From Sipunculus nudus (taxonomy: Eukaryota; Annelida; Sipuncula; Golfingiida; Sipunculidae), in contig CM049310.1 of NCBI GenBank assembly GCA_026874595.1, positions 37,337,558-37,401,557 on the forward strand: DNA of 64,000 bases, written 5' to 3'. The position numbers were made by a program, and so were the translations under genes. Shown one piece after another: positions 48,901-60,905 of this stretch. Position 1 is the first letter of the stretch; every line of letters begins with the position of its first letter. The notes under the pieces were generated by a model. It was not told where the DNA came from and searched no databases. It saw nothing but the letters and a program-made list of their open reading frames with translations.

Positions 48901-51191
48901 CCTCGCGAATATGCAGCCAACCACAGCATTCTAATTATACTAAAATGATTCAAACAGGGATCAGTAAATTGACATTCAGAATTCTGTAGTTATTTCAACC
49001 GTGGTTGGTAGCACGGATTGTATGTATAACAATTTAATAGGATAAAAAAATGTAATTAGTTTCCAACTGCTGTCCAAGAATTTGTATTTTTTTTCTGTAT
49101 GTATCCATGCCACTTCCCTTGCGTTTCTCTCCTATTATAGTCCGTTCCAACACCCCTGTCCACCTCTTTTTTTCAGAAGGACAGAAAGAGGACGCAATGA
49201 AACGCAGATATATATGAGACATGTCAGTCAGGCCGTAAAGTAAATAATATTTATATCGTGAATAGGTAAGGTTCCAAAAAATACTCTTTTGTCTCTTAAT
49301 TCCATTGATTCCATTGTTGATATTCATATTAAACAAGAATATGAAGAAAATAAATTCTCCCGATGTGTTCCACGTTTTAACTGCTTACCGCTATGTTGGT
49401 TTTTCAAAATGTAAGGAGGCTAATCTAACCTCCATTATTAGAGGGCATTGATCTCCGGACACGCGTATCAACAAACCTCGAAATATCGACCAACTGGACT
49501 CCAACACAGCTCAATGTACATGCCCCAGGAAAAGGTCCAAACTGTCTAACGCCTGTATGCCTCGCAATCACCTCCCCTCAGTGGTGAAAAAAATATTTCT
49601 TTGTGTGACGTGTCACTTTTGTTGCATTGCCTGTCTCCATAGGGATAGCCAATTCACTGTTTTAATTTACAGGAATAGGGTACAAATGGTATTTATACAT
49701 GTGTGCCAAAATGCCATGTATGTAGCATTAACATGTCATATTATCAAGTTCTTGTATTCACTATCTGACAGTGTTACCATGTATCACATGTTTGTTTCAT
49801 CAGCTATGCAGGTTGACATGAGCTTTGCAGATTATTTTTACTTTCAAAATAAATATCCAGGGAAAAACAAGATTTTTTTTTAGTGTTTGTGAAAGATCGG
49901 GTTACGAAATCACAGATAACTGATGAAATGTCATCAAGACAAACTTTAATTATTAGCCATACGTTTAATTATATGGTATTTAACATACACTTTAGGTATT
50001 TTTCATCCCTTGTAAAATTATATTTATATTAGGCAAAAACATATTAATCATGTTTTGCAGGCATGTTTTTCGGAAAATGGTGCTGGCGAGTGGCCCTCTG
50101 TTTTTTATTTTTTTTTATCTTAAAGATCGCGTAGAATATTATTAATTCTCATGCAATGGCATATAAATTACAAGCAATTATTAAAATGAGATAATAAACG
50201 ATGTATAGGTCGAATTTGTCAAAAGTGTGAAAGGATCATCGAAATATGGGACAAATTTTCCCGTGTCATATTTATTTACATAAACATAAGATTTTATGAA
50301 ACTACAGGTGTCAAAATCTCGCTAAGAACCCCGAAAGATGCACGTCCCACTAACGGTCATGACATGGGGATTCCCGTTCGAAATGTATTATGGTCATGCC
50401 TTTTTTTAAAACAAGAACCTAGATCGTTTAATAAAGAACAATAGAAATGTCTACAAATCTTATATTATCTTCTTTGATATTTCTTATTCAAATTTTGATT
50501 GTAAAATGAATAATGGAAGTTCGATCTTTTGCGATTTGGCGCGCTGTCACCCATGTTTTTCTCGCCAAATGGTTATGAAGCATGAAAATAGGGAAAATAC
50601 GTAACTATTTTTGTGGGACGAATTTTACATTTTAATTCTATCACACCAAAGTTAGACTGATCCCAAGTGTTTATTTAAGATTAGTATCGGTATTCACAGC
50701 AACGGAGCGTATTGACATATAGCCGCTTCCACAGGCTCACTCACTGGGGGTTGCGGAGCTTCACCGTGTGTCTTTTTGACACGTGACTAATTGACACGTC
50801 AGCTATATGAACAAGAATATAGTTTACAAAGACGGAAATATGAGATGATATTAATCATAATAAACCATTTAAAGGTCTAATTGGTCAAAAGATTAAGAAG
50901 AATTATCATTATATTGAGGTACATTCGTGGGTAAAATGGTCCGTGTATCATAAGAAGGGAAATTCACCCACGCGGGACTACAACACAGCTCAATGCTCAT
51001 GCACGGGTGCCCAACATAGATTGGTGGCGGCATCAGGCGATCCTTTTCGTACGGTGCCCATCTGTGCTTTTTTTAAGTGATAAGAGCCCAGTGACTGTGT
51101 GGCACTATCACGCGTCAAAGTTCGCTCAAGGAGCGATAGCTGACGCTTGAAGCCCGCGTGACGCGCGCTTTAGTGTGTTTTGGGCTTTATT
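45931..51191. other. Intergenic, repeats only
   Basis: Contains C-runs (46769-46787, 48269-48280), a dispersed repeat at about 46845-46985 (CAGTGGAACCTGTCCACGAGACC ... CATATTACACAGGTTT, a common invertebrate repeat pattern), a half hairpin motif at 47072-47086, a GGGCCATCGGCCC palindrome near 47619, and a GC-rich patch at 51000-51180 with inverted GCGTCA/TGACGC pieces. No supported gene. Confidence 0.55.
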
Positions 51192-51606
51192 GTAAGAGAT
51201 TCTACACGAACATTCCTGTAGTTATTGAATTAAACTGCAACTTGATTTTTTATCTAATACTCATAGCATCTGTATTTACTATCGTTATGGACATTTCAGT
51301 TTTAAAGTGATTTGCTTTGTATGCATGGCACATTTTTTTAAATTTCAATTTCTAATGTAAACTGAAAGTAGCGTTTGCGTTTTAAATAAACCATAATTTT
51401 TTTCCGTTACTTTGTCGATGTTATTTAATATATTTTTGTTTAGAGTGACTCTGTTACGTTCCCTGTGCACCTAGCAAAAAAACTCCATTGCTTTTTTTCA
51501 GATCATTGGTCTTACAATTCTAGAACAGTATCGTAAAACAGTCATATCATATATTCAGGCGTTTAAACCTACACGATACCCGGAGCATGTATTTCTTTTA
51601 ATACAG
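51192..51606 (+). repeat. Left arm of 415-bp inverted repeat
   Basis: Runs from TGTAAGAGATTCT to GGAGCATGTATTTCTTTTAATACAG. Its reverse complement recurs at 52284-52700 with long identical blocks such as AAAGTGATTTGCTTTGTATGCATGGCACAT, ACTTTGTCGATGTTATTT and GTGACTCTGTTACGTTCCCTGTGCAC. Confidence 0.93.
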
Positions 51607-52283
51607 CGTGTAAACAATGTGATCAATCTTTATTTAATATTACATTTTTAAGTTGGATATTATCAGTCAAAAGGATTTCTGCCCTTATTGCCTGAGATTT
51701 TGCTCGTTTATCCTTCTTGGATAGCTTTGTCACTGAACAGACAGGTAGCGCCACCTACTGTTCCGTTTTGGTAGAATACATTGATCCCTTTTCTCATGAG
51801 TGGTTTGATGTATCCGCCTGAAAACATGAAATCTGCATGTCCATAGATCTTGAAATGATTTATCTTGTGGCACCTGCAATCCATTCATCTGCCATCCATC
51901 TGTTGTCTGCTTTTTGTGAAAATCACATATCTCAGGGGTGATTTAATGGAGCAGCCTAAAATTGTAGATGCAGGCCCATTTCTCGTACTCTAGACTGGTT
52001 GTGCCACCTACTATCACATATTTGTAGAATACTTTCAGTCATTTATCTCAAGATTGGTTTGACGTATCGGCCTGATATCTTGCCTGTTAATAGATCTATA
52101 ATGGCATTGTCTTGTACATATGACTTGTGGTGCCACAAACATTAATCTTTTGTTTCATCCATCCGTGCGTCTTTGGATACTTAAGCATATCTGATGCCAC
52201 AGATTTGGTCGGGCTGTCACGTTAGGAGATATTCCATGCCTGACTTTTTCCATGCCTCTTTGATCAGGCCTATACCTGTATAG
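51607..52283. other. Spacer of the inverted repeat
   Basis: About 680 bp with two diverged subrepeats (GCGCCACCTACTGTTCC...TAGAATAC near 51745 and GTGCCACCTACTATCAC...TAGAATAC near 52005), similar in style to the other subrepeat-containing dispersed elements. No ORF of note. Confidence 0.6.
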
Positions 52284-52700
52284 CTGTATAGAAAGAATAC
52301 ATGCGCCGGGTATCGGGTAGGTTTAAACGCCTTTATATATGATTAGACGGATTTTCGATACATTTCTAGTATTGCAAGACCAATGATCTGAAAACTGCAA
52401 TGGATTTGTTATGCTGGGTGCACAGGGAACGTAACAGAGTCACTTACAACAAAACAAAAAAAAAAATATAAAATAACATCGACAAAGTAACTGATATAAT
52501 TATAGTTTATTTCCAACGCAGATGCTATTTTCAGTTTTCATTAGAAATTGAAATAAAAAAAAATGTGCCATGCATACAAAGCAAATCACTTTAAAACTGA
52601 TGTCCATCGCGGTAGAAAATACAGTTGCTATGAATATTAGATGAACAAACAATCGCAGTTAAATTCTATAATAACAGTATTCTCTTGCAGAATCTCTTAC
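52284..52700 (-). repeat. Right arm of 415-bp inverted repeat
   Basis: The inverse partner of 51192-51606 over its full length, with small indels in T/A runs. Arms could be TIRs of a non-autonomous element or an inverted duplication. Confidence 0.93.
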
Positions 52701-53192
52701 CATCATAGAGGCTAAACGTCCTCCAGCCCCTATACAAATAACGTTACTCCCGCTTCACTCATTTGTAACGTTACTCTCATAATTAAACAACCCAAATAAA
52801 ATCTATTTAATATAAGCAAAATTCCGAAACAAGAATACAGATGTTTCACGTTAGCATGGTTTGTTGCGCCTCCTATATTTATACGTCTGGCAAGTTTCCT
52901 GTGTGATCAAGATATCTGTTACTGCATATATATGATACTTCAAAGATGAAAACTCAAACTTTCCAAATTGCAGTTTTTGGAACCTTGGACAGGATTATAT
53001 TTTATGCATTTTGACGTTAAAACATGATTTTGCAGATCAGCATGAAATGGACGGAACTAATATAAGCATTTTAATTTAAAGTAAAAATTTAAGTTTAAGA
53101 CCACCTTTGGGAACATGAAAGTGGTTCACATATATATTTATTTACATACATATATAGCAAGAAAGACCTTAAAATTATTACACAAACACACA

Positions 53193-53450
53193 CAGAAGAT
53201 GAAGGATACCGCCGCAGGTATAAAGTTTAACATTACTGTGCAGACATAAACAAACAAATTATAACGGCAAACTAGTCTGACAAACATGATGCTTTGGTGG
53301 TGCTTCTCCTCCAGTGAGAGACCCCTAGTGACGAAAGGAAGTAATAAAATAGAGGTGTAGCCTGTCATGGCGACCCTGTTGTTTACTTGGGAAACCAACA
53401 TAGGTGGAATGATGTCTGTTCCTGTCCCGTGATATTATGGCTGATGCTTA
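53193..53450. repeat. Dispersed repeat, uninterrupted copy
   Basis: Contains GAAGATGAAGGATACCGCCG, TGGTGGTGCTTCTCCTCCAG, TTGGGAAACCAACATAGGTGG and TCCCGTGATATTATGG; it is the intact equivalent of the SINE-interrupted copy at 38899-39350. No terminal repeats are evident. Confidence 0.75.
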
Positions 53451-53526
53451 TTAGCATCATGGGCCTCTGGCTCCCAACTGACTGTATCAGGCTTCTTAAA
53501 ATTCTCATTAGGCCCATCGAGTCCAT

Positions 53527-53905
53527 ACCATTGGTTAGTCTTAGATGCAGATCTGAAGAGGCCCTGGGTTCTAATATTTCATATTTGACACAGGCTTATG
53601 TGCATACCCATGGTAATATTACATGGAGCCCTTAAGAGGTGGCCTCAGACCTCAAAACTTATTGGTACAGCCATGGGGTTAAGTCCCACCACAGACTTAA
53701 TTCATACCATCGGTTAGTCTTGGATGCAGATCTGAAGAGGCCCTGGGTCCGGTAACATATGGGCCCTCACTCTTCGGGTATATGCAGCCCAATATTTCAT
53801 ACTAGATACAGGCATGTTAAATATTACATGGAGCTCTAAAGAGGTGGCCTCAAGACTTATTGGTACAACCATAGGGTTCAGTCCCACTACAGCCTTCATG
53901 GGACC
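53527..53905. repeat. ~180-bp tandem repeat, two units
   Basis: Units start at CCATTGGTTAGTCTTAGATGC (53527) and CCATCGGTTAGTCTTGGATGC (53706), sharing CAGATCTGAAGAGGCCCTGG, ATATTACATGGAGC and AGAGGTGGCCTCA. A degraded third portion continues after the ATT array (54195-54290). Confidence 0.8.
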
Positions 53906-53935
53906 TCTGCCCCCCTCCGTCCTCCCCAACAAATT

Positions 53936-53952
53936 ATTATTATTATTATTAC

Positions 53953-53994
<42 letters not shown>

Positions 53995-54022
53995 TTTCAT
54001 TATTATTATTATTATTATTATT
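53936..54022. repeat. (ATT)n microsatellite
   Basis: About 29 ATT units with two ACTTTC/T interruptions. It produces spurious Leu and Asn runs. Confidence 0.97.
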
Positions 54023-54135
54023 GACCGCAGGCCTGTTACATATCATTATGGGTCAAGACATTTTATTGCCTCCGCAAAAGAGTGGGGGTTATTGTAGGGC
54101 CTCAGGACCCCAGGTATGTGAATAGTCATGTGTTA

Positions 54136-54138
54136 TAT

Positions 54139-54175
<37 letters not shown>

Positions 54176-54178
54176 AAT
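54136..54178. repeat. (TA)n with AAATA interruptions
   Basis: TA array broken twice by an extra A. Confidence 0.95.
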
Positions 54179-55003
54179 ATCAATAATATATATATTACGT
54201 GGAGCTTTATAGAGTTGACCTCAGGCTCAACAGAATTACTATTTTTACCATGATGGTGCCTCAGACCAAATACACACTTAATCATTAAGCCTCAATAGTA
54301 CCTAAATATAATAATAATAATTATTGTTATTGGGTCTGAAGCCCCCTACAGTCCTACTATTATCATAACTTTCATTGTAGGACCTAAGTCTCCCTCCAGT
54401 CTTATCATTATATTGAGTCACATGTGGGTGCCAGAGCGATATGGACAAAAGTGTTTAATACTAGATGAAGAAGTAAACATGGTGGCTTTACCACTTAGTA
54501 TCAGTATTCACTTTTGATAGTTGCTAAGTTAGCTTATACCAGGATAGCCCCTTTTTTTCTTATTTAACCAACTGACCTCTGGACATAGCTCTGACCTATG
54601 ATTTCTTGTCGAAAAATTGACAAGGTACAAAGATATTTGGCGATATTGAGGAAAAGAGAATGTTCTATTATTATTTGATCAAGAGTAAAAAGGTTAATCA
54701 GAGAAATGTTGTAAAAATGCAGCTACCATACAGTGTCACTAAAGCCCATTATATACATGACATTAACGTATTCGTGATTCAGTCACAGTAGCGCTAGACT
54801 GTGTAAACATGATTTCAATATATCTATAAAAAAGTTGAATATAGAGGTTTTACTTTCAATAGAAAGGGCGATTCATGCTAACAGTTTTTATCACGTGCAA
54901 ATATTTACATATTTGTCGCCTGCAATGCAAACCAGAGTTGGATCAACGGACCCAGGATGATTTTAGTTTCGGGTGTTCCATTTTCGCAATTATTAAAAGC
55001 AGC

Positions 55004-55182
55004 ATGAGAAAACTAAGTCTAGGCATACTGGCTATCACAGTTATACAAATGATAATAATTGTAATATTATTGGGAAGAAGTAAATCTGTGTAGGCCTATA
55101 GGCCTGAGTTTCAGGAAGGAACACTACACACTTGGTGTGATACGGCCAGATATCTCAGACTATGCGACTCGACCAAACGTAG
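55004..55182 (+). pseudogene. Signal-anchor exon copy 1, broken by a stop
   Basis: Preceded by AAAAGCAG|C ATG. It encodes MRKLSLGILAITVIQ then a hydrophobic run ending in LLGRSKSV and TAG (55091-55093). Beyond the stop the same frame continues to match copy 2 (CDTARYLRLCDS) up to a conserved donor GTAG|GTGACA. It has the membrane anchor but lacks an open stem, so it is a decayed duplicate of 58150-58325. Confidence 0.65.
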
Positions 55183-56030
55183 GTGACATGTGTAGTTTAT
55201 ATTCGATGTAAACACACGTTGCCAACTAGAACTAGAACTCCATCTATAGTATTTTACATTGCTAAGCTGTTTACATAATAAAGTAATAATCAAGTAACTG
55301 TCTTTAAGAGTTTGAGGAATGCTCATTTTGATAAGCTCTGCCCTACTTATTGATCCTTAAATAGTGCAAGATAGAGTGGACAGGTGATCTAATTAGTGAC
55401 ATTTGGCATCAACATAACCATTTTTTATAATAAAAAATAGAAAAGCACAATTAAAGAGAAAGAAATCAAAATAAAATAGTTGTTTTGGGTTTATTGTATT
55501 CAACTGTGAATTGCATTCACTTTTCAGTCAGACAGCTAGGACAAAACATGACTCTTCCCTAATAGTTTTTAGTCATTTGTAAGCGCAGTATTTCAGTGGA
55601 TTACACCATCTTCAAGTCATATAACTTATAAACTAACAGCCTATAGCTATCGAATTTTATTGTAGAAACCATATTATCTCAAACGTGTTTTTTCTTTATT
55701 CCATATCTTATTTTAAAAGAAACAGTTACAGGCCATTTGTATGTATGCAATCAATAACAGGAATCGTGAATGTGTTATTGAGAATACGTGGAATCTAACA
55801 GCTGCTCTCTTGCATGTGTAATGATTTGTTTGAATTGACAACCGAATTATCACGATGAATGTTGAACATATAGAAGTTACTCATTAATGGTTTATATAAA
55901 AAATAAGCTTATAGGGTAAAATTAAATTCATGATTACAGTTTAGACCACGTGGATATATTTACATACTTACATATATGTCGCCTTTTTTGCAAACAAGAG
56001 GCGGATCTGATTTTTTGCTGTTCCATACTT
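55183..56030. other. Spacer between exon copies 1 and 2
   Basis: Mostly unrecognised AT-rich sequence. About 55950-56030 (CCACGTGGATATATTTACAT ... ATGTCGCC ... TGTTCCAT) resembles the segment just upstream of copy 1 (54890-54990), a further truncated copy cut at the inverted repeat. Confidence 0.4.
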
Positions 56031-56208
56031 GCATTGTTTAATCACAGGCCCTTGAATTGCTATTAGTGTAGATTTTGGCTATTTTTTTCTTTCTTTTCTG
56101 GGTCATTTCCTTATAACTATTACGTATCTGACATTTTCCTGGCGTTTTTCACACTTAATGGTCCATCTCCTTATTAATTACTTGATATTTGAGATAGGCA
56201 GGCAAGAA
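56031..56208 (+). repeat. Left arm of ~178-bp inverted repeat
   Basis: From GCATTGTTTAATCACA through CTATTAGTGTAGATTTTGGCT, TTTCCTTATAACTAT and TCTGACATTTTCCTGGCGTTT to ATAGGCAGGCAAGAA. The reverse complement is at 57850-58024, clearly similar across its whole length. Confidence 0.9.
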
Positions 56209-56685
56209 GGCGTCCGACAGCCATTAGTGAAACGCGCATGCGGAAGTCGGTTTCGGGCTTATTTGAAAGGCGTGCGTGATCGGCTGAATCGTTGTTGATT
56301 GACAATTGCATTTCGTGTTAGCATTGACATTTTATAGCATACATAACCATGAACATCTCTCTGGAACTAAAATATCCCTGCTCTGTTTCTGTTTACTTCA
56401 AATTATATAGTCCGTCTGAGAACCCCTGTCCGCAAGATTTTTACGATAATTAATCTTAGAATATTCTTTTAAAATGCCCTTTTGCCTAAAGTAAATATAC
56501 AGATATTCCGCCGATTTTGTGTGAAATAGTTATATATCATGTAAAAAGTATTTACTTTGCGACTCTTTTGCGTAATTTATGCCTTAGGACCGTGGAAGGC
56601 GTGTTCCCGGCATTGCTGGACGAAACTTTCCTCCACGGTACTCTTTCCATGTCTATGGCTGGATGTGTTGTTTGTTAGTCAAAAG

Positions 56686-56785
56686 TGACGTCACATGATT
56701 AGTTCATGATCAGTTCTCTGGCGAATAAAAGTCGCTGTTACCTGTCGTATTTCGAATTATTTGTCGCATGCGAATTCAGTGCAAG
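56686..56785 (+). promoter_or_regulatory. Candidate promoter and non-coding first exon
   Basis: GTGACGTCAC (56686-56695), a full CRE palindrome, is followed by AATAAAAG (56724-56731), a TATA-like box, and 55 bases later by a strong splice donor, CAAG|GTAAGG (exon end 56785). If used, it would give a non-coding first exon of about 30 nt spliced to the CAG|C ATG acceptor of the exon at 58149. Assembled from motifs only. Confidence 0.35.
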
Positions 56786-57849
56786 GTAAGGCATTATTTT
56801 TTACACGGGCAGTCGGTGGAATAGCTCATACAACCTTTGGATAAGACATGTTCTTACTGCTTCACTTGTATGTAAAATTATCCCATAAAACATGTGGACA
56901 CGGGTACTGGGACGGATTATAAAGGTTAGATGGGCCTACTTCCAGGTCCGGTCAAGGCCGGCCCATTTTGTGGCGTCAAGAGTCAGCAGGCATTAAATAT
57001 TGCAGAAGAGAATGTTAGGCATTGAATGTTTGAGGGAAAATATATTGGTTCCAGATGTGGGGAGACAGGAGACTTTCAATATTTTTTTTTTCTCAGAGGT
57101 AGTCATAATTTTTTGTGCTGTTTGAGGAGATTGAATGTGTCAGTGCTGGTGGTGTGGGAGTGGCTCGGCAGGTGGCGACATCTGTGGTGCACTAAAGCAA
57201 ACTTCAGAAGCTGGTCTTCAGCGGAAAAACCAGATACGGACCCCCCATGTTTTACTGAAATAAAATAAAATTTCAGGTGTTGATCTTGAGTTGGATGTAT
57301 AACATGATGCCAAACACTCGGTAGAAAAAAACTTTTCCAGTGCACCTAACATGTGCACCTTATATGATAATATATAAGGCTTGGAAATATGTCCCTCTAA
57401 CCTGTAACCTAAATAAAGTTTTAAGGACCTATGCGTTGTGTCTTCAGTACGGTGCGAACGTATATGTTTATATACCTGTTACTGTGGAGGAACAACATTT
57501 ATCTGTGGTTATATTTTCAGTAAGTTCTCATATATATTCTCTTGATTATTGACCAATAGGACCGTTGGCCATATTGCTCATATCTGTGCGGACCTCCCAT
57601 CAACCAATCAGAAATCGCGTCCTCGCCATGGAAGTGTCATGGCGGTGGCGGTCGTCCGTTCGTAACAGAATGAGACATACACAACTTGTAGCACCTGCTG
57701 ACAGCATGTCGCTATTTGTGCAAGAAATCGTTGTCATTAGAACGAAAAAGACCTAGAAAGATTAATAACTTCTTGTCAAATGCTGATACGGAGGGAATCC
57801 TATGATTATTAACACTCATCCAACTGGCTGTCAGACTTAACGGAACGAA

Positions 57850-58024
57850 TTCCTGTCTGCCTATGTTAAATATTAAGTAAATAATAAAGAGATACCCATT
57901 GTGTGAAAAACGCAAGGAAAATGTCAGATATGTTATAGTTATAAGGAAATGTCCCAGAAAAGTATCGACTTTAGCCGAAATCTACACTAATAGAAATTCA
58001 AGCGCCTAAATGTGATTAAATGCG
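57850..58024 (-). repeat. Right arm of ~178-bp inverted repeat
   Basis: Inverse partner of 56031-56208 (GTGTGAAAAACGCAAGGAAA, ATAGTTATAAGGAAATG, CTACACTAATAG, GTGATTAAATGC). It ends 125 bp before the intact signal-anchor exon. Confidence 0.9.
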
Positions 58025-58149
58025 TATAGAGATTACTTATTACTATGCGTATTGAGGGCGATCAGATGCATGCTGAGAATTGTGACAGAGGAGTTAAGTG
58101 CAGACAGGAAGTGCTCGCGTGTTCAGTTTTCGCTATGATTAAAAGCAGC

Positions 58150-58325
58150 ATGAGGAGACTAATACCAAGATACATACTGGCTATCACAGTAATACAGGGG
58201 ATAATACTTACTGTGATATTATTGAGATGTAAATCTATAAATAGTTCTGGGTTGCCGAAAAAAACACTACACACCCAGCGTGATACGGCCAGATATCTCC
58301 CTCTATGCGATTCCCCTAAAGGTAG
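58150..58325 (+). CDS. Signal-anchor exon copy 2, open (type II membrane protein start)
   Basis: Starts at ATG after AAAAGCAG|C and encodes 58 codons plus two bases. The tail is MRRLIPRY, then a membrane segment of about 20 residues (ILAITVIQGIILTVILL), RCKS, and a polar stem to CDSPKG. A short basic cytoplasmic tail followed by one membrane helix is the layout of type II proteins such as Golgi glycosyl- or sulfotransferases; the catalytic part would be in later exons, so the enzyme class cannot be named. I place the donor at GTAG|GTACCG because the equivalent GNAG|GT site is conserved in copies 1 and 3; AAAG|GTAGGT four bases earlier is an alternative. Confidence 0.5.
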
Positions 58326-59099
58326 GTACCGACATGTGTAGGTTTTAGTCCATGTAAACACACGTTGCTAACTAAAATTTTATCTTCAGTTTTATACATT
58401 GCGAAACTTGGTATCCAATATTGTGATAACAATGAAATCCAGAACAGAACCAAATTTTATTTTCAACGATAATTTAGGTTACTTGTGAAATAAGAGAGGC
58501 ATGGTGCGTTGTCCGTTCCTCGTATGTTGTCCATTATCTAACGTCTGTCTGACGCCCTTTTGTTTAAGCCATACAAAAACAATTACTGATTTTCCGCTCT
58601 AAGTTTGGTGGATCAATTTTTTTTTGCAAATGAACCCCAGGACCTTGGTGCTATGGCACAAGTTCCTTTAAAGAATTCTCAAAGAAACAGATAATTTAAA
58701 CATATTCTTTATCTATTATGTCTCAGCCAGTAAAAACTCTTATTTGTAAGCCGCCCCCCAGCAAGACTTCTAAACCCAAAATATATACATGTACATGCTA
58801 TCCTTTGATAGCAAAGTTGGCAGCAGACATTTAGGAAATTCACCTATATTACGTTCTTCTTTAATATTTGTTGTGCATTTTGGTGTTTTGAATACAGTGC
58901 CATTAACATGGATGGGGTACAATTTGAATTTGCACACATCAGACTGCGATGTCTAAGTAGTTAAACACTGTGCATCAATGGCCCCCTTGGTATGTCCTTC
59001 CAAAGAGTCAAATGAGAATTATATAAAATCTTAGATTTGCATGTTTAATAAGATAATTTATATATTCAAACACCTTTTGGTGGCTTATTCCTTTACCAG

Positions 59100-59238
59100 G
59101 CAGGGGTCAGTGTCTATTCCGACGATGGTGATCCCAAAGGCAATTGAAAACGTTAATATTCTAGACATGCCCCCACCTGTTTATAATAAACATTGTGTCT
59201 TAAAGTGGCAGAAATATTTTCATGCTGATGTAACTTGA
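59100..59238 (+). CDS. Possible next exon after the signal-anchor exon
   Basis: After a good acceptor (TTCCTTTACCAG) the frame one base in reads RQGSVSIPTMVIPKA, then ILDMPPPVYNKHC and LKWQKYFHADVT to TGA (59236-59238), or exits at GAT|GTAACT (59229). The one-base phase fits the two-base overhang of the exon ending at 58325. The composition looks protein-like but no family is recognised. Confidence 0.3.
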
Positions 59239-60649
59239 CCTTTGCTTTCAAAATCAGGCAGAGCTTACATTGTAGGCATAGATCGATCGATAGCACGATA
59301 GGAGCTTCATGTTTCATTGGATATGATTCTTTTTTTTCCACATATGACTCTCTAAATCTAATTTTCTTATGTATGACTTACCTTGACTTATATTTTAAGA
59401 ATTTATTGCTTCTTTTAAGGATGCAGGTCTGCTGGTCTAATGTTGAAGACTATAAGTAACCACTTAAAGCTGAACCTCTAGCTTAGATCATTGTAACCTG
59501 GTACAGCTGTGAAACCTGGTCAGCCAATCTTTATCATTGTTTTTATATTACACATTGGTGTCTTTGCCATCACCCATGATCTATTGTAAGTGGATGTTAA
59601 GTTTCCTTGTTACTAGTTGTAACAGGTCCAAAAGAATACCTATAAGTCAGGAAGAAAACCTGAACTGTTTTGTTTAAACCTTGTATATTTATATAACAAT
59701 TAGTATGGGATATATGCATAACTAAATCTGTTTAATTATATTTAAATTTTAATGTTTTAAACTTATCTAATTTCCCCCTAGACACAAAATAGGTTGTGTA
59801 AGGCCAAAAAAATATAAGGTTTGGTTCTCAGGCATTTTTTCAGCGATCAATGCGGGCGGGCATTTGTTAGATCCTGAACAGGTAAAAGCATAAATAATAC
59901 AGGAAATCTTATCAAATTGAAAAACTGAAACGTCTGAACGGCTGGAGCTCAAAATTAGTATTTTTTTTTTACTGAAAATCAAAATAAAATCTTTGTTTCT
60001 TGGGATTTAAATTGAAGTGCCAGAGAATCATTCCTTTTATTTTCTTGCCTTACAATTTGTTATAAGCATACCCATACTAGATTATCTGCATATAATTTTG
60101 AAATTTAGTATGTTTTAAAATCTATATTCGACTGAATTTAATTATACTTCATCATGGAGGTATTCAGAATTGGCTGAGAAAATTTTATTAGATTTATATA
60201 CGATAAAACTTGGATTAAGTCAATCTATTTTTAAAATATGAAACCAATATAACCCAGTAACTTAGTATATAGGGGTAATAATATAGATCGTAACCAGGAA
60301 AGCTTTGTATTAAGCTAATTTTATATTTCTAATCAATTAACGGATCAAGAATCTGAGGAGACATGATCTGGTCACTGAAGGCTAATTAGTGGTGCCAAGG
60401 CAATTGGCCAGAGACAGGTTACTTGTGTTTACTGCAGTTATTTTCCTTTGGGGGCAATGATAAGAGAAAATCTCTCTGGTTTTTATCCTCGTCTTATCCC
60501 TAACCTGATGACTGGATTTGCACATTCTTCAGGTGCCGTGTTTATTGGGCCGCTGGCGGACCTAAACTGAACCTGGGTAGCTAATAGTGATTATTTTCTG
60601 TGATTCTAGGTCGTTCTGATAACTGTAAGAAGGAAACCGAATTGCTTCA
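59239..60649. other. Intergenic or intronic, no exon seen
   Basis: AT-rich. GAAACGTCTGAACGGCTGGAGCTCAAAATTAGTA (59928-59961) recurs almost unchanged near 62211, marking a dispersed repeat. Nothing else is recognised. Confidence 0.5.
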
Positions 60650-60719
60650 ATCTGTCACCCCTGAACATTTGGAGTAACTTGAATACTTAAAAGGACTGCA
60701 GATATTTGACGAATTATGC

Positions 60720-60775
<56 letters not shown>

Positions 60776-60905
60776 TAATAATAATAACGGTTAGAGGAAA
60801 ACCAAATTGCTATACTCGGTCTATCCTGAATATTTTGAGTAATTTGCATACTTGAAAGGACCACTGGTATGTGACGAATTATGCAACAACACCAAGAATA
60901 ATAAT
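60650..60905. repeat. Duplicated ~100-bp unit flanking an (AAT)n array
   Basis: Two units, about 60630-60718 and 60792-60887, share GAGTAA(C/T)TTG(A/C)ATACTT(A/G)AAAGGAC and GTGACGAATTATGCAA-type ends. Between them is (AAT)n at 60720-60787. Each unit runs into AAT repeats, so the array lies at the unit boundary. Confidence 0.8.

Noticed and set aside
49557-49883. 108-codon plus-strand frame rich in Cys and His
   Set aside because: No recognisable domain, no Cys spacing pattern, and no flanking splice or promoter signals.
53714-54125. Poly-Asn and poly-Leu frames
   Set aside because: Products of the (ATT)n microsatellite.
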